Source of the DNA: a candidate division BRC1 bacterium HGW-BRC1-1
Lineage (GTDB): Bacteria > Sumerlaeota > Sumerlaeia > Sumerlaeales > Sumerlaeaceae
Assembly (NCBI GenBank): GCA_002842095.1
Contig: PHCB01000014.1
Location: forward strand, 1 to 64,000
Direction of reading: 5' to 3'
DNA: 64,000 bases
Shown one piece after another: positions 28,723 through 36,794 of the stretch. Position 1 is the stretch's first letter. Each line of letters opens with the position of its first letter. A program made the translations under genes and the position numbers. The notes under the pieces were generated by a model. It searched no databases. It was not told the DNA's origin and saw nothing but the letters and a program-made list of their open reading frames with translations.

Positions 28723-29832
28723 CTAATCGTCCTGGCTTCCGTATTTGCTCATGAAGTCTCGCCGATCGGGCGCATGCTGGATGGCCGCTTCGTAGGTCAC
28801 GATCTCGTTCTTCACCAACTCCCCAAGACTGGCGTTTAACGTAACCATTCCCTCCTCCGATCCTGTTTGGATGGCGGAGAAAATTTGTGGCACCTTTCCC
28901 TCGCGCAGAAGGTTGCGAATGGCGCGATTGACAACCAGCACCTCCCGCGCCGCGACCCGCCCCCGCTGATCTTTGCGCGGGATGAGCTTCTGGGAGATGA
29001 TGCCCTGCAACGAGATGGCCAGTTGCACACGGATTTGGGACTGCTGATGGGGAGGGAATGTGTCGATGATACGGTTGAGGGTCTGCGACGCATCGTTTGT
29101 GTGCAGCGTGGAGAACGTGAGATGGCCCGTCTCGGCCAGCGTAATTGCCGCCTGCATGGTCTCGAGATCGCGCATCTCGCCGATCATCACAACGTCCGGA
29201 TCCTGACGAAAGGCGTGCCGCAGGGCCGCGTGGTAGCTGCTCGTGTCGAGGCTCATTTCACGCTGACTGACCATGCAGCGCTTCTCGGTGAAAACGTATT
29301 CGATGGGATCTTCGATGGTGAGAAGATGCGCGCGGCGCTGACCATTGATGTGGTCCAGCATAGCCGCCAGCGTGGTGCTCTTCCCGCTGCCCGTGGGTCC
29401 GGTTATGAGAATCAACCCAGCGTACATGTTGACGAAATTGTAAGCGGATTGAGGTAGGTTGATCTCTTCCATGGTGGGGATTCGCTCGGGAAGTAACCGC
29501 ACCGATGTGCAAAGCATCCCCTGTTGCACGAACAGGTTAAACCGCATGCGGCTCACGCCCGGAAGCGTGGCGGCGAAATCAAGTTCGTGGGTGCGCTCGA
29601 AGCGTTCCACCTGCTGCGCGTTCAGCATCCCGAGAAGAAAAGTACGCAGGACAATTTCCGTGATGGGAGGATCGGAGAGCGTGTAAAGTTCGCCATCGAT
29701 GCGAACCCGCGTGGAGTGCCCGGCCCGGAAATGCAGATCGCTGGCGCCCTCGGCCACAGCACTTCGCACGAGGTCGTGGAACCGTTTTCTGCCAGTCATG
29801 TCGGCGGATTTGGGTGATTCGACATCTTCCAT
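28723..29832 (-). CDS. pilT: Type IV pilus twitching motility ATPase PilT
   Basis: A 369-residue hexameric ATPase that retracts type IV pili. Motifs in order: N-terminal GASDLHFRAGHSTRVRIDGEL, HELDFAATLPGVSRMRFNLF, Walker A ITGPTGSGKSTTLAAML near residue 145, the Asp box TIEDPIEYVF, Walker B DPDVVMIGEMRDLETM, the His box TGHLTFSTLHTNDA and the C-terminal REVLVVNRAIRNLLREGKVPQI. The AIRNLIRE motif needed for retraction is present as AIRNLLRE. No pilB or pilC lies nearby; a prepilin-like gene occurs at 47.6 kb. Confidence 0.95.
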   Translation of the reverse strand: MEDVESPKSADMTGRKRFHDLVRSAVAEGASDLHFRAGHSTRVRIDGELYTLSDPPITEIVLRTFLLGMLNAQQVERFERTHELDFAATLPGVSRMRFNLFVQQGMLCTSVRLLPERIPTMEEINLPQSAYNFVNMYAGLILITGPTGSGKSTTLAAMLDHINGQRRAHLLTIEDPIEYVFTEKRCMVSQREMSLDTSSYHAALRHAFRQDPDVVMIGEMRDLETMQAAITLAETGHLTFSTLHTNDASQTLNRIIDTFPPHQQSQIRVQLAISLQGIISQKLIPRKDQRGRVAAREVLVVNRAIRNLLREGKVPQIFSAIQTGSEEGMVTLNASLGELVKNEIVTYEAAIQHAPDRRDFMSKYGSQDD

Positions 29833-29968
29833 TTATGGCGCACTCCAGACTCAGGTTTGGTCGTGCTGTCTACAAAACCGTGAAAGATGCCCCACGCTCA
29901 ACTCTTTTTCCCACCACATGATTTGATGTTGCGGGCAAGGCGCTTTCGGTGTCTGCTCTGCGACCAAT

Positions 29969-31096
29969 ATGCGAATCGCACTCATCATATCCTCTCTCGC
30001 CGCCGGCGGAGCAGAACGGGTGCTGTCGCTGATGGCGAACTGGTGGGCTGAGGCGGGTAACGACGTGACGGTCATCACCCTGGCAGGCCTCGATCGCGAT
30101 TTTTACAAGACCGACGAGAGCGTAACCCGCGTTGCATTAAATCTCATGCGCGACCGCCGCAATGCGCTCGATGCGATTTCTGCCAACTTCAAGCGGGTCT
30201 GGCAATTGCGCAAAGCCATCCAGGAGGCCAAACCTCATCTGGTGATAAGCTTCGTCGACATCACCAACATCCTCGTCGTTCTGGCCACGCGCCGCCTCGA
30301 CATTCCGGTGATTATTTCCGAACGGACCTCCCCCAAACATTTTGCCGCCGGTCGCATCGCAACCACCTTGCGCCCGCATGTTTATCCAAGCGCCTCCATG
30401 CTCGTCATGCAAAGCGAAGCTCTGCGCCCATGGGGCGAGAAGATCATGCGCTGGGATACACGCGTGACCGTGATCGCAAATCCGGTGCAGTGCGGCACAA
30501 CTCCCCCGGCCTCCGGTGGACTCCTGCCGTTGTGGTGGCGCGCGACCCGCAAACATGTTCTGGCCATAGGCAGGCTTGATGCAGGCAAGGGGTTTGACAT
30601 GTTGCTGGAGGCATTCCACCGCGCGCTGGGCGACAACCCGGAGTGGGATCTGGTCATCATCGGCGAAGGCCCCGCGCGCCCGGACCTGAAAGCCTTGCGA
30701 GAGAAGCTGGGTCTGGACGACCGCGTTTCTCTCCCCGGTCGGGTCGACCAGCCCTGGACCATCGGCGCCAATGCCGACATCTTCGTGCTGTCCTCACGCT
30801 ACGAGGGCTTCCCCAACGTCCTCCTCGAAGCCATGGTTCATGGCCTTGCTTGTGTCAGCTTCGATTGTCCGGTCGGTCCCGGTCAGATTGTGCGCGATAA
30901 TTTCGACGCGCTGCTGGCCCCACCCGGGGACGTCGATGCCCTCGCCGCCGCCATGAAGCGTGTGGCCGAATCCGACGACCTCCGCCACCGCCTCGGCAAC
31001 AACGCGCGCAACAGCGTTCAGCGGTTTGATCCCGTCCACATCATGCGGGAGTGGGACGACATGATCGAAAACCTCACCGGCCTGCGACCCGTCTGA
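29969..31096 (+). CDS. GT4-family glycosyltransferase
   Basis: A 375-residue GT-B fold glycosyltransferase. The N-terminal Gly loop is SSLAAGGAERVLSLMANWW, the central linker holds VIANPVQCG, and the C-terminal donor domain has HVLAIGRLDAGKGFDMLLEAF, LVIIGEGPARPDL, VSLPGRVDQPW and the EX7E-type motif SRYEGFPNVLLEAM. It probably transfers a hexose or hexosamine in surface glycan synthesis. The last 60 bases of the gene and 34 bp beyond are duplicated 2.36 kb downstream, on the far side of the next gene. Confidence 0.9.
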   Translation: MRIALIISSLAAGGAERVLSLMANWWAEAGNDVTVITLAGLDRDFYKTDESVTRVALNLMRDRRNALDAISANFKRVWQLRKAIQEAKPHLVISFVDITNILVVLATRRLDIPVIISERTSPKHFAAGRIATTLRPHVYPSASMLVMQSEALRPWGEKIMRWDTRVTVIANPVQCGTTPPASGGLLPLWWRATRKHVLAIGRLDAGKGFDMLLEAFHRALGDNPEWDLVIIGEGPARPDLKALREKLGLDDRVSLPGRVDQPWTIGANADIFVLSSRYEGFPNVLLEAMVHGLACVSFDCPVGPGQIVRDNFDALLAPPGDVDALAAAMKRVAESDDLRHRLGNNARNSVQRFDPVHIMREWDDMIENLTGLRPV

Positions 31097-31130
31097 CCTG
31101 CCCGGCGGTTTCATTTGGGTGTTGCCCTGC
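31037..31130. repeat. 94-bp direct repeat, left copy
   Basis: This copy spans the last 20 codons of the GT4 gene with its stop, plus 34 bp downstream. It matches 33393-33486 with one mismatch (the G at the ninth base of TCATTTGGG versus T). It marks the left edge of a 2,356-bp segment carrying a single membrane glycosyltransferase gene. Confidence 0.95.
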
Positions 31131-31241
31131 ACCTACTGCCTTGGTAGCAATCTCCACTCTTGTGCTCATCACGAGACCCCACTATAATAGTTACGGGGCT
31201 CACGGATGAGACAATCACCAAGTGCAAGGCAACCATCTTAG

Positions 31242-33392
31242 ATGCTGAAAAATCGCGCGCAATCGTCCGACAATACTCACAGACAAAAGTCTGTTTCCCC
31301 CTTGGCTGCCTTCTGTTACCCTAATGATTCCAAGCTTGGCTCCCCAATAACCAATCGAGAAATCACACTCGTAATACTCGCAATACTCATTATGCTACTC
31401 GGAGGATTCGCCTCCTTCAAGGCAACTAAACAAGCTATCTTTTCCACTACGATGACAGAATCAAAGGTAAGTATCTATGACCTTGATCGTGGGGAAGCCG
31501 CGCTGCAACGCGACGCAACGGTCACGGGGGAACTCACCTATAACGAATTCGGATTAACACTGGCCCGCAGGCAAGCCTTTGAAATCACTTGGAACGGAAC
31601 CAGTCCTGCCGGGGCAGCTCCCTTTTTGCGGCTTTGGCTCATGAACCCAAAACTTGCAGAATTAAAGGTGAGTTACGTCGTGAATGGAACCACCGAGACG
31701 TTTGCGATCACCGGTCCAATGCAGTCCGGCCTGGTCGTTCCGACAAATATACCACATGATGGTTCGCCGTGGCAGGTGTCTCTTTCAGCAAAAGGAATCG
31801 ATTCGTTGCAAGCGCCGATATTTCTCCTCGACCGCATTGAGATTGGCTCCGCTCGCTATACAAGGACCGCTCTGCAAGCCGATGCCTGGTGGATGTTACC
31901 CGCCGCGCTTTTTCCTTTCGCTTTATTCCTTGGATTGCACGGCTGGGCACCTAACCGCGCCCGCCGCCAAGCCGGTTTTATAACATTAGGTGCTGCCATA
32001 ATATCCGCAGTCTTCGTATCCTTAAGCACGAGAATAGTGGGTTTTTACGCAGGAACATTCTTTGCCGTGGCGCTTCCAGTGGTAATTGGGGAGCAGTTTC
32101 TTCGACAAACCCGTGGGTCCAATCGTGTCCGCGCCACAGATGTTCTCGCCGGCGCAATGGCGGTTTCAGTAATTGCATGGCTTCGCTGGTCGTGGGTTTG
32201 CGCTCTCCAGTATCAGCCTATACCGGCTGATGCAATTCACTATTTGGATATCGCTCGGCGTATGCCATGGCCCTACGCGACTCAGCCTCGCGAGCCGCTA
32301 TTCATGTGGCTGGTTTGGCTTCACTCGACAGCGACCGCATGGGGTCCGCTTTCGATGAGAACATTGACTTTTCTTCTGTCACTTGCAGAAGGAGCGACCC
32401 TGTTCGCCTTATCGCGCAGGTTCATGCCGTTATTTCCGGCCACAGTCGTCGTTCTTTTGTATGCCTTTAATCCTTTTCTTGCCAACAGCGCGGCCCTTGG
32501 CCTACGCGAAGAACTTTTTCCACTGGCAATCATGGTGTTCCTGCTGGGCCTGAACCTGATGGCTACCTCGCCCCGGGGCAGGTTCGCTTTAGGACTGGCT
32601 GTGGTGGGGGCGATTGCATCAGTACTCACAAGATTTAACGCCTTGGCGGTGGTGGTGCCGCTCTTTGCCTTCCAGAGTTGGAGAATTCATCTTGGTTGGA
32701 AAAAGACAATTTGGTCTGCCGTCGTTTTTCTGTCCCTTGTTCTCCCCTTATTTATCACAAGTGCAGTCCGCTCAGGTGACCCGATGATTTCGTCCAGCAT
32801 CGTGGCCCATTACTACCGCAATGCCGAATTTGTTGGGAAGCCCGGATATCCAACGCAAGCGCAGCTGAACAAGGACGCGTTTGCCGGACCACCAATCTCC
32901 ATGGGAGAATATTTGTTCGGCCTACACAAGACCTCAGAAGTATTTTCGGCAACAGGGTTGGGTGCATGGCGGATGATCGTTGGTAAGCCCGTTGCAGAAG
33001 AATTACTGCGGACAGATTCAAGGGTAAGAGCGGACTCTTTCGGCAATCTGACACTCCCTGAGTCACGCCCTTGGAGGGATCGAGCCGTTTTCATTCTGTA
33101 TATACTCGGAGGTATACTGTGCTGGCGGAGACCAGGCCTTTGGATGGTTCCGGCCACAATTATCGGTCTTGTTCTTCCTCTGGGTTTCCTGGCAGGCAAA
33201 GGACTTCTGGTAACTCGTCTGATGGTCAATCCCGTACCGCTAATGCTGATCTTGGCCGGGGCTGCAATTGCAATAGTGTGGGCTGAGTTTTCGCGTTTTC
33301 GCGTAAGACTCACAGAGCCCTCGCTGGTTGATCCGCGAGACACTGTGTCGAAAAAATCGATCCGACAATACCGCAGAAAACACAAAAAGTAA
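31242..33392 (+). CDS. Polytopic membrane glycosyltransferase-like protein (GT39/ArnT-like)
   Basis: A 716-residue membrane protein. After a polar N-terminus it has a helix near residues 45-62, a soluble beta-rich periplasmic insert (about 75-205), then about ten helices. PADAIHYLDIARRMPWPY followed by QPREPLFMWLVWL resembles the first luminal loop of GT-C dolichyl/polyprenyl-phosphate-sugar transferases, with Asp and the Arg-Glu-Pro motif. Codon use is clearly more A+T-rich than neighbours (many ATA, TTA, CAA). It sits between 94-bp direct repeats, and its stop codon directly abuts the right copy. It is likely a late acquisition modifying the surface glycan made with the GT4 gene. The acceptor is unknown. 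Confidence 0.75.
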   Translation: MLKNRAQSSDNTHRQKSVSPLAAFCYPNDSKLGSPITNREITLVILAILIMLLGGFASFKATKQAIFSTTMTESKVSIYDLDRGEAALQRDATVTGELTYNEFGLTLARRQAFEITWNGTSPAGAAPFLRLWLMNPKLAELKVSYVVNGTTETFAITGPMQSGLVVPTNIPHDGSPWQVSLSAKGIDSLQAPIFLLDRIEIGSARYTRTALQADAWWMLPAALFPFALFLGLHGWAPNRARRQAGFITLGAAIISAVFVSLSTRIVGFYAGTFFAVALPVVIGEQFLRQTRGSNRVRATDVLAGAMAVSVIAWLRWSWVCALQYQPIPADAIHYLDIARRMPWPYATQPREPLFMWLVWLHSTATAWGPLSMRTLTFLLSLAEGATLFALSRRFMPLFPATVVVLLYAFNPFLANSAALGLREELFPLAIMVFLLGLNLMATSPRGRFALGLAVVGAIASVLTRFNALAVVVPLFAFQSWRIHLGWKKTIWSAVVFLSLVLPLFITSAVRSGDPMISSSIVAHYYRNAEFVGKPGYPTQAQLNKDAFAGPPISMGEYLFGLHKTSEVFSATGLGAWRMIVGKPVAEELLRTDSRVRADSFGNLTLPESRPWRDRAVFILYILGGILCWRRPGLWMVPATIIGLVLPLGFLAGKGLLVTRLMVNPVPLMLILAGAAIAIVWAEFSRFRVRLTEPSLVDPRDTVSKKSIRQYRRKHKK

Positions 33393-33486
33393 CACATCAT
33401 GCGGGAGTGGGACGACATGATCGAAAACCTCACCGGCCTGCGACCCGTCTGACCTGCCCGGCGGTTTCATTTGGTTGTTGCCCTGC
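33393..33486. repeat. 94-bp direct repeat, right copy (3' remnant of the GT4 gene)
   Basis: It starts one base after the TAA of the membrane glycosyltransferase gene and repeats the 3' end of the GT4 gene including its stop. No open frame runs into it, so it is a remnant rather than a gene. Confidence 0.95.
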
Positions 33487-33551
33487 CCCCCGCCGCCTTG
33501 TTACAAATTTGCCGCCACTGATGATGATCGTCCTGTGGCGTCTATCTGGTC

Positions 33552-34703
33552 ATGCCGTCGTCGTATTCCATACTTTGCTCTCTGGCGGGAGCCGTGCTTG
33601 CGCTGTCGGGGTTCGCCCACGCAGAGGCGGTGAAAACTGCACGTCCGACAACCCTGAAAATTGTTATTCCCGAGCGAGAAACCCGGCCATCCAGCACGCG
33701 CGCGGAGGCACCGAAACTTCCCGCCGCCCGCTCCACCCGCACCGGCGACTCCACCAAAAAGAACACCGAGAAACCGGTCGAGAATTTCTACGCTGAGGTT
33801 CCGTCGGCATCGAAGCCGGTAACCAAGGCCATTCCCCAGGCGGACCCTCCGAAGGCTTTGAGCGCCGCCCAACCCGCCCGAACCCTTACCGTAAACACGC
33901 CGGCAGCGGAAGCCGTCACGCGTCCCACTTTGCGGCTCCGCGCTTCCAACGCCGCGCGAGAACTTGTGGGCGGACCAACGGTTACCAGCTTCAACTCCGA
34001 TTACAAAACCCGCAGCGTTTCCGCCGACACTCCCCTGCTCCTGCGGGGGTGCGGCCTGAACGGGCGCAACATCCCCGTCGGCGAGGAGGACGCCTATCGC
34101 GGCTGCCTCACCACCGAGTATCTGCCGACCGACCTGTACCAGCTCCCCCGCGAAATGTGTTACGGCAACATGGTGCTTTATCTGCGCAAGGAGGCGGCCC
34201 TCTCGCTCATCAAGATGACCAACGCTGCGGCCCGCGAAGGGCTGACGCTCCAGACCTTCTCCGCCTTCCGCGATGTGAGCCACCAGCGTCGCCTCTACAA
34301 CGAGATGATCTCGCGCGGCGGACGCGGCACCGTGGCCAAGCCGGGCTACAGCGAGCACATGTTCGGCACCACGGCCGACCTGACCAACGACAGCAAATAC
34401 ATGATGAAACGCTCCTTCGAGAACACCCCCGAGGGGCGCTGGCTGTCGCGCAACGCGGCGCGCTACGGATGGAAAGCCACCGTGATGTCGGGCGCCGGCT
34501 CGCGCTCCCACGTGGATGAACCCTGGCATCTGCGCTACTACGGCCCCGGACGCATCCCCGCCGGACGCGGCTCCTCCAGCAGCGTGACGGTCGCGTCGAA
34601 ATCCTCTCCGGTGGAATCGGCCGCCAGCCTGGCCGTTGCGCCTGTGAAAGCCACCGGTCGCTTGCTGGGGAACATCAAAGGCGCGCTGACCGGCAAACCC
34701 TGA
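33552..34703 (+). CDS. VanY-like D-alanyl-D-alanine carboxypeptidase (M15B)
   Basis: A 383-residue exported zinc peptidase. Residues 1-24 are a signal peptide (LAGAVLALSGFAHA), followed by a Pro/Lys/Thr-rich linker to about residue 140. The M15 domain shows FSAFRDVSHQRRLYNEMI, the zinc motif GYSEHMFGTTADL (His and Asp ligands) and HVDEPWHLRYYG with the catalytic Glu and third zinc His. It trims the terminal D-Ala of peptidoglycan stems. A short tail of about 45 residues follows the domain. It is followed by a PBP4-like carboxypeptidase in the same direction, a wall-remodelling pair. Confidence 0.88.
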   Translation: MPSSYSILCSLAGAVLALSGFAHAEAVKTARPTTLKIVIPERETRPSSTRAEAPKLPAARSTRTGDSTKKNTEKPVENFYAEVPSASKPVTKAIPQADPPKALSAAQPARTLTVNTPAAEAVTRPTLRLRASNAARELVGGPTVTSFNSDYKTRSVSADTPLLLRGCGLNGRNIPVGEEDAYRGCLTTEYLPTDLYQLPREMCYGNMVLYLRKEAALSLIKMTNAAAREGLTLQTFSAFRDVSHQRRLYNEMISRGGRGTVAKPGYSEHMFGTTADLTNDSKYMMKRSFENTPEGRWLSRNAARYGWKATVMSGAGSRSHVDEPWHLRYYGPGRIPAGRGSSSSVTVASKSSPVESAASLAVAPVKATGRLLGNIKGALTGKP

Positions 34704-34779
34704 TTTTTTGCCAGCGCACCCCAAACCGGCTTCACCTTAACGGTTGAACTTCCCCCTCCGGTGCACCACGGATGTCGTT

Positions 34780-36492
34780 ATGAAAACATCATCCGTTTCC
34801 CTTCGCAAAGCCGCCGCGGCGGCCATGCCTTTCCTGTTTGCTCTGGCCGCAATAACCTCCCCCACCCCCGGCCAGGCATTCCTCACCACGACCACCGCCA
34901 GCGTTCGGCTCGGCGTTGAGTCGCTTGTAAACGCCAACAAAGACAAAGCCGGCAAGGTGGGCATTTACGTTGTGGATGCGCAAACCAGCCGTGTGCTGGT
35001 GGACATCAACGGCCAGAAGGCAATGGTGCCCGCATCCAACAACAAGTTGCGCACCACTGCCGCAGCTCTGGCGCTGCTGGGCGAAGACTTCCGCTACTCG
35101 ACCGATATCCTTACAACCACCTCCGCCGATGACCGCGGCGTTCTGCCCGGAGATCTCATCGTGCGCGGCGGCGGCGACCCGACCATCTCCGGTCGCTTCG
35201 AGACAGAGAAGACGGACGTCACCGCGCCCCTGCGCGAGATGGCAAAAGCCCTGAAGGCCAAAGGCATCACCGAGGTGGCGGGAAATATGCTTCTCGATGA
35301 CACCTACTTCGACCGCGACTACTTCCACTCGGGCTGGTACAAGAGCGAGCGCGGCGAATGGTACGAGGCGGAGATCTGGGGCCTGTCGTTTAACGATGGC
35401 TGCGTCGACCTGACCTGGTCAGGCAAAGGCCTGGCCCCCGGCGATCTGGCCTCGGTGACCATGACCCCCCAAACCAATTACGCAAAGGTGGACAACCAGG
35501 TCCGCGTGTCCGCCAAGGGTCGCCCGTCCGACCGCACCTACACCCGCGCCGATCAGTCGAACGACATCATTGCTTCGGGCACCATCACCGTCGATTCGTC
35601 GAAAGTCGACAGCGCCACGGTGTGGAATGGTCCGCTCTTCTTCGCGTCCGTGTTCCGCGATGTGCTCACCAGCGAGGGGATCACGGTCCGGGGCGAGGCG
35701 CGTCTTCTCGACCCGAAAGAAGTCGCAACAGTCGAAGCCGGCGCGCAGGTGATCGTCAGCCACAAGTCTCCCCCGCTCACCGACGTGGTGAACACCGTCA
35801 ACCGCGTGAGCCAGAACTACTACGCCGACTCACTGGTCAAAACCCTCGGCAGGGAAAAGAAGGGCACGGGCAGCTATGCCGCGGGGGTGGAAGTCATTAA
35901 CGACTATTACAAGAACGCGGGCATCTACATGGCGGGCAACATCATCGTCGACGGCTCGGGCCTGGCCGCAGAGAACATGGTGTCGGCGCGGCAGTTGGTC
36001 GAGACCATCCGTCTGGCCGACACCGGCGCCCACAAGGCCGCGTGGCGCGACAGCCTGCCCATCGGGTCCACGCGGGGCAGCCTGAAATCGCGCTTCCAGC
36101 AAACCACCCAAAGCCGCACCCTGGCGCCAAACATCATGGGCAAAACGGGACTCATCGGCGGCGTGCGCACACTGTCGGGCATAACGAAAAACCAGGCCGG
36201 GCGCGAGGTCTACTATTCCATCATGCTCAACAATTTCGAGTTCAGCGGCGCCCGCGCCATCGAGTTCATCGACGAGTTGGCAGTTGCCATAGCCGCCAGC
36301 GAAGACAAGGTCGCCCCCATGGAAACGAAGGCCAAGCCCGCCATCGTGAAAAAGGGCGCGAAGAAGAAAGCCAAAAAGAGCAAGGCCGCAGCCGCAAACA
36401 TAACCAACGCCCCCAAAGCACAAAAGGCGCTAAAGAAAGCCGCCCAAGGCCGCCGCCGCCCCGCCACCCCGGCCACCGCCGCAGTGAGGTAA
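34780..36492 (+). CDS. dacB: D-Ala-D-Ala carboxypeptidase/endopeptidase, PBP4 (DacB) family
   Basis: A 570-residue penicillin-binding protein of family S13. Signal peptide to about residue 35 (FLFALAAITSPTPGQA). The SxxK motif is PASNNKLRTTAAAL near residue 87-90, with the large inserted domain (GDLIVRGGGDPTIS, WGLSFNDGCVDL) characteristic of PBP4. The SxN motif appears as SQN in RVSQNYYADSLVK, and KTG as MGKTGLIGGVRTLSG. The C-terminal 60 residues are Lys/Ala/Pro-rich, a possible wall- or DNA-binding tail. ATG 34780 begins a normal signal peptide. A paralogue occurs at 55.3 kb. Confidence 0.93.
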   Translation: MKTSSVSLRKAAAAAMPFLFALAAITSPTPGQAFLTTTTASVRLGVESLVNANKDKAGKVGIYVVDAQTSRVLVDINGQKAMVPASNNKLRTTAAALALLGEDFRYSTDILTTTSADDRGVLPGDLIVRGGGDPTISGRFETEKTDVTAPLREMAKALKAKGITEVAGNMLLDDTYFDRDYFHSGWYKSERGEWYEAEIWGLSFNDGCVDLTWSGKGLAPGDLASVTMTPQTNYAKVDNQVRVSAKGRPSDRTYTRADQSNDIIASGTITVDSSKVDSATVWNGPLFFASVFRDVLTSEGITVRGEARLLDPKEVATVEAGAQVIVSHKSPPLTDVVNTVNRVSQNYYADSLVKTLGREKKGTGSYAAGVEVINDYYKNAGIYMAGNIIVDGSGLAAENMVSARQLVETIRLADTGAHKAAWRDSLPIGSTRGSLKSRFQQTTQSRTLAPNIMGKTGLIGGVRTLSGITKNQAGREVYYSIMLNNFEFSGARAIEFIDELAVAIAASEDKVAPMETKAKPAIVKKGAKKKAKKSKAAAANITNAPKAQKALKKAAQGRRRPATPATAAVR

Positions 36493-36505
36493 AACTTACG
36501 GCAGC

Positions 36506-36781
36506 AACGGAGAACGGGTTTTCCAACCCGTTGGATCACACTCAAACGCAAACACAGGCAGGAATGCCCGTGCTCCCTTTGCGCTCACGAAGCATGGGTT
36601 TTTACAGGGGAGGGGCATTCCTGCCTCCTGTCATCAGTAACGGAGAACGGGTTTTCCAACCCGTTGGATCACACTCAAACGCAAACACGGGCAGGAATGC
36701 CCGTGCCCCCGTTGCACTCACCAAGCATGGTTTTTTACAGGGGAGGGGGCATTCCTGCCCCCTGTCATCAGAAACGGAGCC
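36506..36781. repeat. Tandem palindromic repeat, two copies of about 133 bp plus a partial third
   Basis: Copies begin AACGGAGAACGGG at 36506 and 36639; a nine-base fragment of a third begins at 36773. Each contains AACGGGTT-TTCC-AACCCGTT, a perfect 8-bp hairpin, and a wider inverted pair made by GGCAGGAATGCC and GGCATTCCTGCC some 65 bp apart. The units differ at a few positions. It lies between convergent genes and fills the whole interval; no coding frame is credible. It looks like a REP/MITE-type intergenic palindrome. Confidence 0.88.
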
Positions 36782-36794
36782 ATCCCCACAGACC

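Noticed and set aside
33501-34724. 407-codon minus-strand frame opposite the VanY-like gene
   Set aside because: Gly/Arg-rich composition typical of antisense frames; the plus-strand gene has a signal peptide and zinc-peptidase motifs.
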